Assembly: GCA_902509555.1 (NCBI GenBank) | Contig: CABWYS010000005.1 | Span: 1-63,324 of the forward strand | DNA: 63,324 nt | Direction of reading: 5' to 3' | DNA from: an uncultured SAR86 cluster bacterium | Lineage (GTDB): Bacteria; Pseudomonadota; Gammaproteobacteria; Magnimaribacterales; D2472 | Shown: positions 41,276 through 49,653 of the stretch, piece after piece | Layout of the letters: the number at the start of each line of letters is the position of its first letter | How positions within the stretch are numbered: the stretch's first letter is position 1 | Translations under genes and position numbers: made by a program | The notes under the pieces: model-generated | The model's database searches: none | What the model saw: only the letters and a program-made list of their open reading frames with translations | What the model was told of the DNA's origin: nothing

Positions 41276-42371
41276 ATGGAAACAGGTGAAATTAAATCAA
41301 CCCTTAATGATCTCCGAGATCGCATGAATGATCTCCGGGGGCATCTTTGACGTTGCTCAAAAACAAAGTTCTTTAGAAGATATTAATTCAAAACTATCAG
41401 ATGAGTCGACTTGGTCTAATTTAGAGCTTTCACAGTCTCTAAATAAAGAAAAAGCAGATCTAGAAAAATTTTTAGATCTTTTTTTATCTGTTGATGAAGC
41501 AATTAATGATAATCTCGATTTTCTGGATATTGCAATTGAAGAATCAGATGACGCATCTATAAATGAAATTAATGAAGAGGCCAAAGATCTTATTTCAAGT
41601 GTAGAAGATCTAGAATTTAATAGAATGTTTTCTAATAAAATGGATCCTAACTCAGCTTTCATAGACATCCAATCAGGTTCAGGTGGTACCGAAGCTCAAG
41701 ATTGGGCTGATATGCTTCTAAGAATGTATACAAGATGGGCTGAAAAGCATGAATTTTCTGTTTCGGTCATTGAACACTCGCCTGGAGAGGTTGCTGGAAT
41801 AAAGTCAGTATCTTTACTAATAAAAGGAAGTTATGCATACGGATGGCTAAGAACGGAAACAGGCGTTCATAGGTTGGTTAGAAAATCACCCTTTGATTCG
41901 GGAAGTAGAAGGCATACATCCTTTGCATCAGTATTTATTTCGCCAGAAATTGATGAGTCAATTGAGGTTGAATTAAATCCAGCTGATGTCAGAATAGATA
42001 CATACAGAGCATCTGGAGCTGGCGGTCAGCACGTTAACAAAACAGATTCAGCAGTGCGCTTAACTCATGTTCCAACAGGCACGGTTGTGCAGTGTCAGAA
42101 TGATCGCTCGCAACACAAAAATAAAGATAATGCCTTCAAGCAACTCAAATCAAAGCTCTATGAGCTTGAATTGCAAAAGCAGAAAGATGAACAGCAGTTA
42201 TTGGAAGATAGTAAGTCTGATATTGGTTGGGGTAGCCAAATTCGGTCGTATGTTTTAGACCAATCTCGCATTAAAGACTTAAGAACAAACGTTGAAAGTG
42301 GTAATATCTCTTCAATCCTAGATGGAGATATAGATATTTTTATTAAAGCTAGTCTAACCCAAGGAGTATAA
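41276..42371 (+). CDS. prfB: Peptide chain release factor 2 (programmed +1 frameshift)
   Basis: RF2 releases the peptide at UAA and UGA codons. The gene is read in two frames: an ATG at 41276 encodes 24 residues up to CTT (41345-41347), where an in-frame TGA follows; skipping one T at 41348 continues as GAC GTT GCT to the stop at 42371. The joined protein has 364 residues (E. coli 365). The SPF recognition tripeptide is at 204-206 and the catalytic GGQ at 249-251, nearly the E. coli numbers. lysS starts at the next base after the stop, the classical prfB-lysS pair. Confidence 0.97.
41336..41351 (+). promoter_or_regulatory. prfB: RF2 programmed frameshift site
   Basis: The sequence CGG GGG CAT CTT TGA C matches the conserved autoregulatory element of prfB: a Shine-Dalgarno-like GGGGG a few bases before the slippery CTT, then the UGA stop followed by C. 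Low RF2 slows termination at this UGA and raises +1 shifting, so RF2 controls its own level. Confidence 0.97.
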
Positions 42372-43862
42372 ATGAGTGATTCAAATATTGGTGGTGAGGC
42401 CTCTATATTAGAAGAGAGACGAAGGAAGCTTGAGGAGCTTAGAGAGCAGAATATAGCTTATATAAACAATTACACGCCCGCTGATAAAGCTCAAGAATTG
42501 CATGGCTTATTCGGTCATTTAAATAAAGAAGAGCTTGAAGAAAAAAAAATTAGTGATTTATCTATTGCCGGCAGAATAGTTCTAAAAAGGGTAATGGGCA
42601 ATGCAAGCTTTGTGACTATCAGAGATGGTTCTGGCGATATTCAGGCTTACATTAGCAAGAATAATATAGATCCAGATTTATATAAAAACTTTAAATCTTG
42701 GGATCTTGGGGACATTATTGGTATTAGCGGTGATTTATTTAAAACTAAAACAGAAGAACTTACAATTGAAGTTCATTCAATTACTCTAATTACAAAATCA
42801 CTTAGACCTATGCCAGAAAAACATAAGGGCTTGGCTGATATTGAAATTAAATATCGTCAAAGATACTTGGATTTAATGAGCAGTCCAGAATCAAAAGAAG
42901 TGTTTGTTAAACGCTCTCAGATTGTTTCATCTGTTAGATCTTCAATGCTTGAGGATGGTTTTCTTGAAGTGGAGACTCCTATGATGCACTCAATCCCTGG
43001 TGGAGCTGTTGCAAAACCTTTCATAACACAACATAACGCGCTCGATAGAGAGCTTTTCTTGAGAATTGCACCTGAGCTACATCTAAAAAGGCTCTTAGTC
43101 GGAGGTTTTGAAAAGGTTTTTGAGATCAATAGAAGTTTTCGAAATGAAGGCTTGTCAACTAGACATAACCCAGAGTTCACAATGCTCGAGTTTTATGCAG
43201 CTTTTGCAACATTTTCTGGCACCATGGAATTTACGAAAACTATTATTCAGTCAGCATCTAAGGCTGTTGGAAATGACAATGAAATCGAGTGGGATGGCGA
43301 AAAAATTAATTTATCTAATTTTTCTATAAAAACTATTAATGATTTAGTTCTTGAGCATAACTCAGAATTAAAGTCTGCTGATTTGGATAATTTAGACATG
43401 CTTATAAGTTATGCAGAATCAATCAAAGTACCATTTAAGGATTCTTGGGGGCCAGGAAAAATTTTATTAGAGATTTTTGAAAAAACTATAGAAAATAAGC
43501 TTATTCAGCCAACTTTTGTAACTGAATATCCTGTAGAAGTGTCACCGCTATCACGAAGAAATAATGATAACCCATCCATCGCTGATAGGTTTGAACTTTT
43601 TATAGGCGGAAAAGAGATCGCCAATGGATTCTGTGAGCTGAATGATCCTGATGACCAAGCGGAAAGATTTAAGGAGCAGGTTAAGGCTAAAGCAGATGGC
43701 GATGATGAAGCCATGGGCTTTGATGAAGATTATATTATCGCCTTAGAGCATGGTATGCCCCCTGCAGTAGGTGTTGGTGTTGGAATAGATAGATTGGTAA
43801 TGATGTTAACTAATCAAAGCTCTATCAGGGATGTCATTTTGTTTCCTCAATTAAAGTCATAA
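42372..43862 (+). CDS. lysS: Lysyl-tRNA synthetase, class II
   Basis: This enzyme charges tRNA-Lys. The 496 residues (E. coli 505) have the N-terminal OB-fold anticodon-binding domain (ISDLSIAGRIVLKRVMGNASF) and the class II motifs: motif 1 around VRSSMLEDGFLEVETPMM, motif 2 in FEINRSFRNEGLSTRHNPEFT and motif 3 in PPAVGVGVGIDRLVMMLT. It abuts the prfB stop with no gap. prsW-like follows after 10 bases. Confidence 0.98.
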   Translation: MSDSNIGGEASILEERRRKLEELREQNIAYINNYTPADKAQELHGLFGHLNKEELEEKKISDLSIAGRIVLKRVMGNASFVTIRDGSGDIQAYISKNNIDPDLYKNFKSWDLGDIIGISGDLFKTKTEELTIEVHSITLITKSLRPMPEKHKGLADIEIKYRQRYLDLMSSPESKEVFVKRSQIVSSVRSSMLEDGFLEVETPMMHSIPGGAVAKPFITQHNALDRELFLRIAPELHLKRLLVGGFEKVFEINRSFRNEGLSTRHNPEFTMLEFYAAFATFSGTMEFTKTIIQSASKAVGNDNEIEWDGEKINLSNFSIKTINDLVLEHNSELKSADLDNLDMLISYAESIKVPFKDSWGPGKILLEIFEKTIENKLIQPTFVTEYPVEVSPLSRRNNDNPSIADRFELFIGGKEIANGFCELNDPDDQAERFKEQVKAKADGDDEAMGFDEDYIIALEHGMPPAVGVGVGIDRLVMMLTNQSSIRDVILFPQLKS

Positions 43863-43872
43863 GATTTAAATT

Positions 43873-44523
43873 ATGAATCTTACTTTGCTCATTACAGTTG
43901 GGGTGCCATTATTTTTTGTTTTTGCAGTAATTTATTCTGATAGATTTAGAGAGCCTACTGATTTAGTAATCAAGACTTTTATTGCTGGAATTGTCATATG
44001 TTTTCCTGCTGCAGAGCTTAACAATCTAATAATCCCCTCATATGAATATGCCTATCGAGCCGGACTGACAGAGGAACTATTAAAGTTTTTAGTGCTATAT
44101 TTCTATATCAGGCCCAAGAGTGCGTTTAATGAGCCCATGGATGCAATTGTCTATGGAGTCACAGTTTCACTTGGTTTCGCAACATTTGAAAATATTACAT
44201 ATGTTTATATGGGAGGTTTTGAAGCCGATTCATTTTCTTTAACAATTATGAGAGCAGTCAGCGCAATCCCATTGCATGCAACATGTGGAATTATTATGGG
44301 TTATTTTTTTGGCTTGTATGCCTTTGCAAATTCTAAAAACTATTTGATTAAAAGTTTAGTCTTCCCAGTCGCAATTCATGCTACATATAATTTTTTAACT
44401 CTCTATGATTTTTTCTTTCTATATTTCTTAGTGGCTGTAATGGTTTATGCAAGAGGACTGCATACAGAGTTTAGCGAGCTTCAATTAATGAAATCTAGAG
44501 AAGATCAAGCCAAATCAATTTAA
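43873..44523 (+). CDS. PrsW-family intramembrane metalloprotease
   Basis: The 216-residue protein has about seven hydrophobic segments. The putative catalytic residues of the family are Glu67-Glu68 in GLTEELLKF, Glu106 in FATFENITYV, His135 in PLHATCG and His169 in AIHATYN, an arrangement shared with CAAX-type membrane proteases. Bacillus PrsW cleaves an anti-sigma factor; whether this one acts on the anti-sigma factor at 62040 is not known, and the genes are unlinked. It probably shares the prfB-lysS transcript and converges on the gene at 44529. Confidence 0.82.
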   Translation: MNLTLLITVGVPLFFVFAVIYSDRFREPTDLVIKTFIAGIVICFPAAELNNLIIPSYEYAYRAGLTEELLKFLVLYFYIRPKSAFNEPMDAIVYGVTVSLGFATFENITYVYMGGFEADSFSLTIMRAVSAIPLHATCGIIMGYFFGLYAFANSKNYLIKSLVFPVAIHATYNFLTLYDFFFLYFLVAVMVYARGLHTEFSELQLMKSREDQAKSI

Positions 44524-44528
44524 AGAAA

Positions 44529-44978
44529 TTACCATCTAAATTTTTCAAAATTTTCAGGATTGGCCCAGCCCTCAGGATTATTCCAGCCTCGCTTGTTATT
44601 ATAAGTTTTTAGATTGTATGAATAGATTCTTGTGTGAGTTATATCAACATCATGTGTGAAGCCTAGTTCCAAAAAATTTTGATGATCACTATCGTCTTTT
44701 TTTGCTTTAAAGATTATTATTTTTTGAGATAGAGCATTTTTAATTATGCCGATTTGAGTTTTAGATATCGGCATGTCATCAAAAATTATGCACAAGTCGC
44801 TGGACTCAGCATTATTAGAGTCTAGATGAGCTAGATTCATGATGGAAAGACTTTTTAGAGACTCTTCACAGAGCTTTGAAAGGGAGCCTAGATCTTTTTT
44901 TGTAATAGCTAAAACTGATGAGACCTCTTCATTCTGGATGACTTCAAGAAGAAAATCATTGAATCCATCTCTGTCCAT
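44529..44978 (-). CDS. Hypothetical protein (DUF6231-like)
   Basis: This is a soluble 149-residue protein without signal peptide or membrane segment. Its C-terminus (IYSYNLKTYNNKRGWNNPEGWANPENFEKFRW) resembles a small family of conserved hypothetical proteins in Pseudomonas and relatives whose end also reads YxLxTYxxxxxWxNxxxWANPExFxKxRW; I recall this as DUF6231, which needs checking. Function is unknown. It directly abuts the malate dehydrogenase stop (ATG at 44978, stop at 44979-44981), so it is probably co-transcribed with it. Confidence 0.75.
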   Translation of the reverse strand: MDRDGFNDFLLEVIQNEEVSSVLAITKKDLGSLSKLCEESLKSLSIMNLAHLDSNNAESSDLCIIFDDMPISKTQIGIIKNALSQKIIIFKAKKDDSDHQNFLELGFTHDVDITHTRIYSYNLKTYNNKRGWNNPEGWANPENFEKFRW

Positions 44979-45977
44979 CTATTTTAACAGGTCCTCAACA
45001 GCAGCTCTCTCATCAATGAGTTCACTGGTTGAAATTTTTATCTTTTCTTTTGCAAAGTTAGACAATGTTATGTCTCTTACAATCTCAACTTTTCCATCTG
45101 GGGTAGTCATTAAAGGCATGCCACAAATAATACCCTCAGGTAGATCATAACTTCCATCTGAAATTATAGCTGCGCTAAAACAGTCTCCGGACTTAGTAGG
45201 TGTCTCACATGCCATAACAGTGTCTAAAGCAGCCTTTGCAGCTGAAGTCGCTGATGAGGCGCCTCGTGAATCAATCACAGCTTTGCCTCGCTGTTGCACA
45301 ATCGGCAAAAACTCATCTTCCACCCAACCCATGTTGTCGATGAGATCTTTTCCTGATGATCCATTGATCATGATATTTTCAAAATCAGGATACATGGTTG
45401 GGCTATGATTGCCCCATATAATCATCTTGCTAATTTCTCTTATTCCAGTGTTAAGTTTTTTAGATAAGACTGATCTAGCTCTGCTTGAATCCAGCATTGT
45501 CATTGCCATCCATAATTGAGATTCATTATTAGCTGCATGTCTCCCAATTAATGCATTAGTATTAGCAGGATTGCCTACTACCAAGATTTTTGCATCCGGT
45601 TTACCAAATTTACCAATTGCTTGACCCTGCCCAACAAAAATACCACCATTGATTTGCAGTAAGTCTGCACGCTCTTCAATTTTTTTGCCATTGAACACAA
45701 TCCCCCTGGGAATGCTCCCCACCAAGAGGAACCAGTCTGCATCTTTTGCAGCCTCTTCAAAGTTTGATGTGTAATTTACATTCCCCATATTAGGAAAATT
45801 TGAATCTTCTAGTTCCATTACTAGACCCTCTAACTTATCCACTACTTGAGGGATTTCTACTAATTCGAGATCAACAATCTTATCTCTAAAGGTATGTCCA
45901 TCTACCAATCTAGGTATTAAAGAATAACTGATCTGGCCCGCAGCACCGGTTACGACAACTTTAACTCTATCTTTCAT
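44979..45977 (-). CDS. mdh: Malate dehydrogenase (cytosolic-type), unusual active-site loop
   Basis: The 332-residue protein oxidises malate to oxaloacetate with NAD. It has the Rossmann motif TGAAGQISYSL, substrate Arg91 in GSIPRG, the NPANTNALI segment, the catalytic pair Asp163 (TMLDSSRAR) and His191 (WGNHSPTMYPD), and Arg166. The layout is that of the cytosolic/Thermus type rather than E. coli Mdh. In the mobile loop the second substrate arginine is Arg103, 12 residues after Arg91 rather than 6, so the loop carries an insertion of about six residues (IVFNGKKIEER). It completes the TCA set of the 1-9822 operon. A downstream hypothetical gene abuts it. Confidence 0.9.
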   Translation of the reverse strand: MKDRVKVVVTGAAGQISYSLIPRLVDGHTFRDKIVDLELVEIPQVVDKLEGLVMELEDSNFPNMGNVNYTSNFEEAAKDADWFLLVGSIPRGIVFNGKKIEERADLLQINGGIFVGQGQAIGKFGKPDAKILVVGNPANTNALIGRHAANNESQLWMAMTMLDSSRARSVLSKKLNTGIREISKMIIWGNHSPTMYPDFENIMINGSSGKDLIDNMGWVEDEFLPIVQQRGKAVIDSRGASSATSAAKAALDTVMACETPTKSGDCFSAAIISDGSYDLPEGIICGMPLMTTPDGKVEIVRDITLSNFAKEKIKISTSELIDERAAVEDLLK

Positions 45978-45985
45978 AACAATCC

Positions 45986-46582
45986 TTAAAAATAATTTTT
46001 GTCTATTATATTCCTAAACGTCAAATTAATTCGGGGGCCAATGACTTTTCGTGTCTTTTTTATAGAATGTTGCCAATTTTTTTGAGTTTTACCATCAATC
46101 AATATTAAACAGCCATGAGTCTGGGAAATTGGTAGTACCTCTTTGTTAATTTTATTCCTGAATACTAGGTCTCTCTCACTGCCGAATGAAATCGAGGCTA
46201 TAGTTGGACTAGGACCTAGCTCCCTTTCATCATCAGAATGCCATCCCATTGAATCCTTTCCATCTCTATAATAATTTACAAGAACAGAGTTAAAATTAAT
46301 ATTCAGCTCTTTATAAATTTTCTCTCGAATCATTGTTAAATCTTTGGTCCAATCTTGTCGATTTAATTTTTTACCTGAATATTTATAGCCACACCCTTTA
46401 TCACCTACCCAACACTGCAATCTAGGGATCGTTATGTCTTTCCCAAACATTTTGATTGCCATTGATTCCCATGGAAGACCAGATATTAGTTTTTTAAGTA
46501 ATTCATTTGAATCAATCTGATTAAAAAAATCCTTTTCGATTCGAACTTTTAGATCGTTGTGAGCTACAATTTCATTCTTCAT
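45986..46582 (-). CDS. AlkB-like 2-oxoglutarate/Fe(II) dioxygenase
   Basis: The 198-residue protein has the AlkB double-stranded beta-helix residues: iron ligands His115 and Asp117 (WHSDDE) and His172 (WQHSIKK), and 2-oxoglutarate-binding Arg184 and Arg190 (PRINLTFR). The PRLQCWVGD and NYYRDGKDSMGWHSD stretches are closest to the ALKBH2/3-type group that repairs alkylated bases in DNA or RNA. It lies 8 bases upstream of mdh on the same strand. DNA-repair function is inferred from the family. Confidence 0.92.
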   Translation of the reverse strand: MKNEIVAHNDLKVRIEKDFFNQIDSNELLKKLISGLPWESMAIKMFGKDITIPRLQCWVGDKGCGYKYSGKKLNRQDWTKDLTMIREKIYKELNINFNSVLVNYYRDGKDSMGWHSDDERELGPSPTIASISFGSERDLVFRNKINKEVLPISQTHGCLILIDGKTQKNWQHSIKKTRKVIGPRINLTFRNIIDKNYF

Positions 46583-46631
46583 TAGAGAGTTAGTATAGAT
46601 ATGTTTTTGTTAAATCCAATCAGTCAATTCC

Positions 46632-47855
46632 ATGAGTAAAGTATTAATTATTGGAGGAGGGCATGCTGGTGCTAATACAGCCTATGCATTGAGAAAAGAT
46701 GGTTTTGATGGAGAGATAACTATCATAAGTGATGAGAGCTACCTTCCTTATCACAGACCCCCACTTTCTAAAGATTTTTTGAAACAGAATATAGCCACTG
46801 AAAAGCTCAGCTTCAAATCTTCCAATTTCTATGAGGAGCAAAATATTTCTATCAATCTTAATACTCGAATTAATGCCATTGATCTAGAATTAAGCCATGC
46901 TAAAGCAGAAGATAACTTATTTGATTTTGATTATTTAGTTTTTGCAACTGGAGCATCTCCAAGATTGCTTCCTATGGAAAATGCTGATGCTAAAAACTTA
47001 TTTTACTTAAGGCAGATAATAGATGTTTTATCTATACATGAATCAATTGGATCAGCTAAAAATATAGTTTTGATTGGTGGAGGGTACATAGGGCTTGAGG
47101 TAGCCTCAGCAATGATTGAATTAGGGCTTAACGTAACTATTTTGGAGGCAGAAGAACGTATTCTGCAAAGAGTCACAAGCCCAGAAGTATCAAAGTTTTA
47201 TAATGATTTTCATAGCAAAAAAGGTGTTGAAATCATTTGCAATGCCAAGATTGCTAGCTTGAATGCTGAAAATAAAATGATCAATGCAGTCTTATTAGAG
47301 TCTGAAGAGAGCATTGCAGCGGATATAGTATTAGCTGGCATAGGAGCAATACCTAATACGCAACTTGCAGATTCAATTGGCTTAGACTGCAGCAATGGGA
47401 TCAAGACTGATCAGTATTGCAGAACTTCTATTCCTAATATCCTTGCAGTAGGTGACTGTACCTCTTCATTTAATGCTCTTTTTAATAAGGAATTAAGGCT
47501 TGAAAGTGTGCCAAATGCCTTAGCGCAATCTAAAGTTGCATCCTCCTCAATTGTGGGCAATGAGCTCTTTAATAATGAGATGCCATGGTTTTGGTCTGAT
47601 CAATATGAGTTGAAATTACAAATGGCCGGTTTATCAAGTGGCTATGATGAATGTCATATTATCGGTGATATTGATTCAGCAGAGTTTATAGCTTGCTATG
47701 GCAAAAATGGTTATTTAATTGCGGTTGATAGCGTTAATCAGTCTAAGCAATTTATGCTATTTAAAAAAGCTCTTGGTAATGGCTTTCAGTTAGAAATGAG
47801 CCTTATTAAAGATAAAAATTTTCAACCTGAGTCCATTTTTGCAGGCTCAAATTAG
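46632..47855 (+). CDS. FAD-dependent ferredoxin/rubredoxin reductase-like oxidoreductase
   Basis: The 407-residue flavoprotein has the FAD motif VLIIGGGHAGANTAYAL, YLPYHRPPLSKDFL, a second Rossmann fold IVLIGGGYIGLEVAS, and the ATG and GD-type motifs VFATGASPR and ILAVGDCTSS. This is the pattern of rhodocoxin or putidaredoxin reductase, which pass electrons from NADH to a small ferredoxin for a P450 or ring-hydroxylating oxygenase. No ferredoxin or oxygenase gene is adjacent, so the partner is unknown. A 31-base gap separates it from the SDR. Confidence 0.9.
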   Translation: MSKVLIIGGGHAGANTAYALRKDGFDGEITIISDESYLPYHRPPLSKDFLKQNIATEKLSFKSSNFYEEQNISINLNTRINAIDLELSHAKAEDNLFDFDYLVFATGASPRLLPMENADAKNLFYLRQIIDVLSIHESIGSAKNIVLIGGGYIGLEVASAMIELGLNVTILEAEERILQRVTSPEVSKFYNDFHSKKGVEIICNAKIASLNAENKMINAVLLESEESIAADIVLAGIGAIPNTQLADSIGLDCSNGIKTDQYCRTSIPNILAVGDCTSSFNALFNKELRLESVPNALAQSKVASSSIVGNELFNNEMPWFWSDQYELKLQMAGLSSGYDECHIIGDIDSAEFIACYGKNGYLIAVDSVNQSKQFMLFKKALGNGFQLEMSLIKDKNFQPESIFAGSN

Positions 47856-47886
47856 TTAAAATAAATACATCAATACGGAGATAAAC

Positions 47887-48792
47887 ATGACTATAAGATT
47901 TGATGACAAGGTAGTAATAGTAACAGGTGCTGGTGGAGGTTTAGGGAAACAACATGCTCTTGAATTTGCAAGAAGAGGAGCAAAAGTAGCTGTCAATGAT
48001 CTTGGCGGAGCTGTCGATGGTTCCGGTGGTGCTAGCGATGCAGCTAATGCTGTTGTTGAGGAGATAAAAGCCGAGGGCGGTGAGGCAATTGCAAATGGTT
48101 CTAGTGTTGCAGATAAAGAGGGTGTGTCTAAGATGGTTGAAGAAACCATGGATACATGGGGGCGCATAGATGTTCTGGTTAACAATGCTGGTATCTTAAG
48201 AGACAAAAGCTTTCATAAGATTACAACTGAGGAGTTCGACCAAGTGATGGATGTTCACTTTCAAGGAAGCTTCTATGCTTCTCATGCAGTCTATCCAATT
48301 ATGAGAGAGCAAAACTTTGGCAGAATAATTTTTACAACTTCCTCGGGAGGCTTATGTGGAAATTTTGGTCAAGCAAACTATGGTGCAGCAAAAATGGGCA
48401 TGATTGGCTTGATGAACTGCTTAAAGATTGAGGGGCAAAAATACAATGTATTTTCTAGCGCTGTTGCACCCGTAGCTTTGTCACGGATGACTGATTCATT
48501 ATTTCCAGAGGGTATTGGAGAGAGATTTATGCCTGAATATGTGACCCCAGCAGTTATATATTTAGCTAGTGAAGAAAGTCAAAATGGCGCAATCATTGGT
48601 GCTGGAGCAGGCGTATTTACCAGATTTAGGATTTTAGAAACAATGGGTCTAGCACTTGGAACAGGAGATGAAATGACTCCTGAAAATATAGCTGCTGGGT
48701 GGGATTCGGTCTCTGACATGGACGATGCCAGAGAGCTATTCAGTGGGCCAGAGCAGACTATTAAAATTCTTGAGCAAGCTGATAAATCTTAA
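47887..48792 (+). CDS. Short-chain dehydrogenase, (3R)-hydroxyacyl-CoA dehydrogenase type (MFE-2-like)
   Basis: The 301-residue SDR starts with RFDDKVVIVTGAGGGLGKQHA and has the VNDLGG segment with the VDGSGG insert typical of the dehydrogenase domain of peroxisomal multifunctional enzyme 2. NNAGILRDKSFHKIT, the catalytic Tyr-x-x-x-Lys in YGAAKMGMIG and the serine in FTTSSGGLCG are present. Such stand-alone forms act on 3-hydroxyacyl-CoA in fatty-acid or steroid side-chain degradation, which fits the acyl-CoA synthetases at 15512-18720; the link is inference. Its TAA overlaps the convergent GST stop. Confidence 0.9.
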   Translation: MTIRFDDKVVIVTGAGGGLGKQHALEFARRGAKVAVNDLGGAVDGSGGASDAANAVVEEIKAEGGEAIANGSSVADKEGVSKMVEETMDTWGRIDVLVNNAGILRDKSFHKITTEEFDQVMDVHFQGSFYASHAVYPIMREQNFGRIIFTTSSGGLCGNFGQANYGAAKMGMIGLMNCLKIEGQKYNVFSSAVAPVALSRMTDSLFPEGIGERFMPEYVTPAVIYLASEESQNGAIIGAGAGVFTRFRILETMGLALGTGDEMTPENIAAGWDSVSDMDDARELFSGPEQTIKILEQADKS

Positions 48793-49400
48793 GCAGAAAA
48801 GCTTTCTCGTTGAGATATTAGGTTGGTATGTCTTTGAATTTCAGGATAATCTTCAAGATTTAATTTGTTAAGGCTAATAAAAAAATCTGTGGTTGTTATC
48901 ATTTGAATATCTGCAAAGGTATATCTTTCTCCGGCAACAAACTCAGACTCTGAAAGAACGCCATTAAAATATTTTAATGATTTAATGCCTATGTTTTTTT
49001 GAGTTTCACCATATTCTTTATTTTGAGTTTCTAAGCTCGACATTGCTGGATGTAAATGACGAAACCCCATTGCTAAAGGGATCATTAGCTCGCTGTAAAT
49101 TCTTGCTTGCCACATCTCAATTGAAGCAATTTCTATTGGGTTTTCACCAAATAAGTTTGGCTCTGGATAGAGAGATTCTAGATATCTGCATATTGCAGTT
49201 GATTCCATGATCACCATGCCATCATCTAACTGAAGCGCAGGAATCCTAGCGTTGGGTGCAATCGCACGATATTCGGCTGTCTTATGCTCTCCTGTCATAA
49301 GGTCAATCGCAACCATCTCAATATCTTTTATATTCTTTTCAGATATAAACATCCTTACTTTTCTTGGGCTATTGGCCATTTTATTGTCATACAGTTTCAT
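48789..49400 (-). CDS. Glutathione S-transferase-like protein
   Basis: The protein has a thioredoxin-like N-terminal domain (MKLYDNKMANSPRKVRMFISEKN, with NARIPALQLDDG and the IMESTAICRYLE glutathione-binding motif) and an all-helical C-terminal domain (FVAGERYTFADIQMITT). I choose the ATG at 49400 (203 residues) over the TTG- or ATG-type extension to 49448, because GGAGA lies just upstream and the fold begins here. The substrate is unknown. It is the last gene of a minus-strand run with the 88-residue protein and the MFS transporter. Confidence 0.9.
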   Translation of the reverse strand: MKLYDNKMANSPRKVRMFISEKNIKDIEMVAIDLMTGEHKTAEYRAIAPNARIPALQLDDGMVIMESTAICRYLESLYPEPNLFGENPIEIASIEMWQARIYSELMIPLAMGFRHLHPAMSSLETQNKEYGETQKNIGIKSLKYFNGVLSESEFVAGERYTFADIQMITTTDFFISLNKLNLEDYPEIQRHTNLISQRESFSA

Positions 49401-49653
49401 TTTTATTATCTCCAGATTTTTTATTATTGTAATAACCCTTAAAAGCAATGTAAGTTTGAATAAGGTTAGCGATTACAAACGCAGGCAAATCAACAAAAAT
49501 AAATACCAGGGCACCAGCAAATCTGCTTATGCCTGTCAATATATAGCCATTTAATCTTGTTTCATGTTTTACTGAACTCACTAAGGCCAAACTTAGAATG
49601 CTTAAGAGCAAAATTACCCATTGGCCATACTGCAAAAATCCTTCAATCATCAT
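49387..49653 (-). CDS. Small membrane protein of unknown function
   Basis: The 88-residue protein has two or three hydrophobic segments (QWVILLLSILSLALVSS, LVFIFVDLPAFVIANLIQTYI) and a basic C-terminal tail (NNKKSGDNKNETV). I do not recognise the family. Its ATG overlaps the stop of the MFS gene (TAATG) and its end overlaps the GST start by 14 bases, so it is very probably a real, co-translated gene. The neighbour suggests a transport accessory role, which is only a guess. Confidence 0.7.
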   Translation of the reverse strand: MMIEGFLQYGQWVILLLSILSLALVSSVKHETRLNGYILTGISRFAGALVFIFVDLPAFVIANLIQTYIAFKGYYNNKKSGDNKNETV

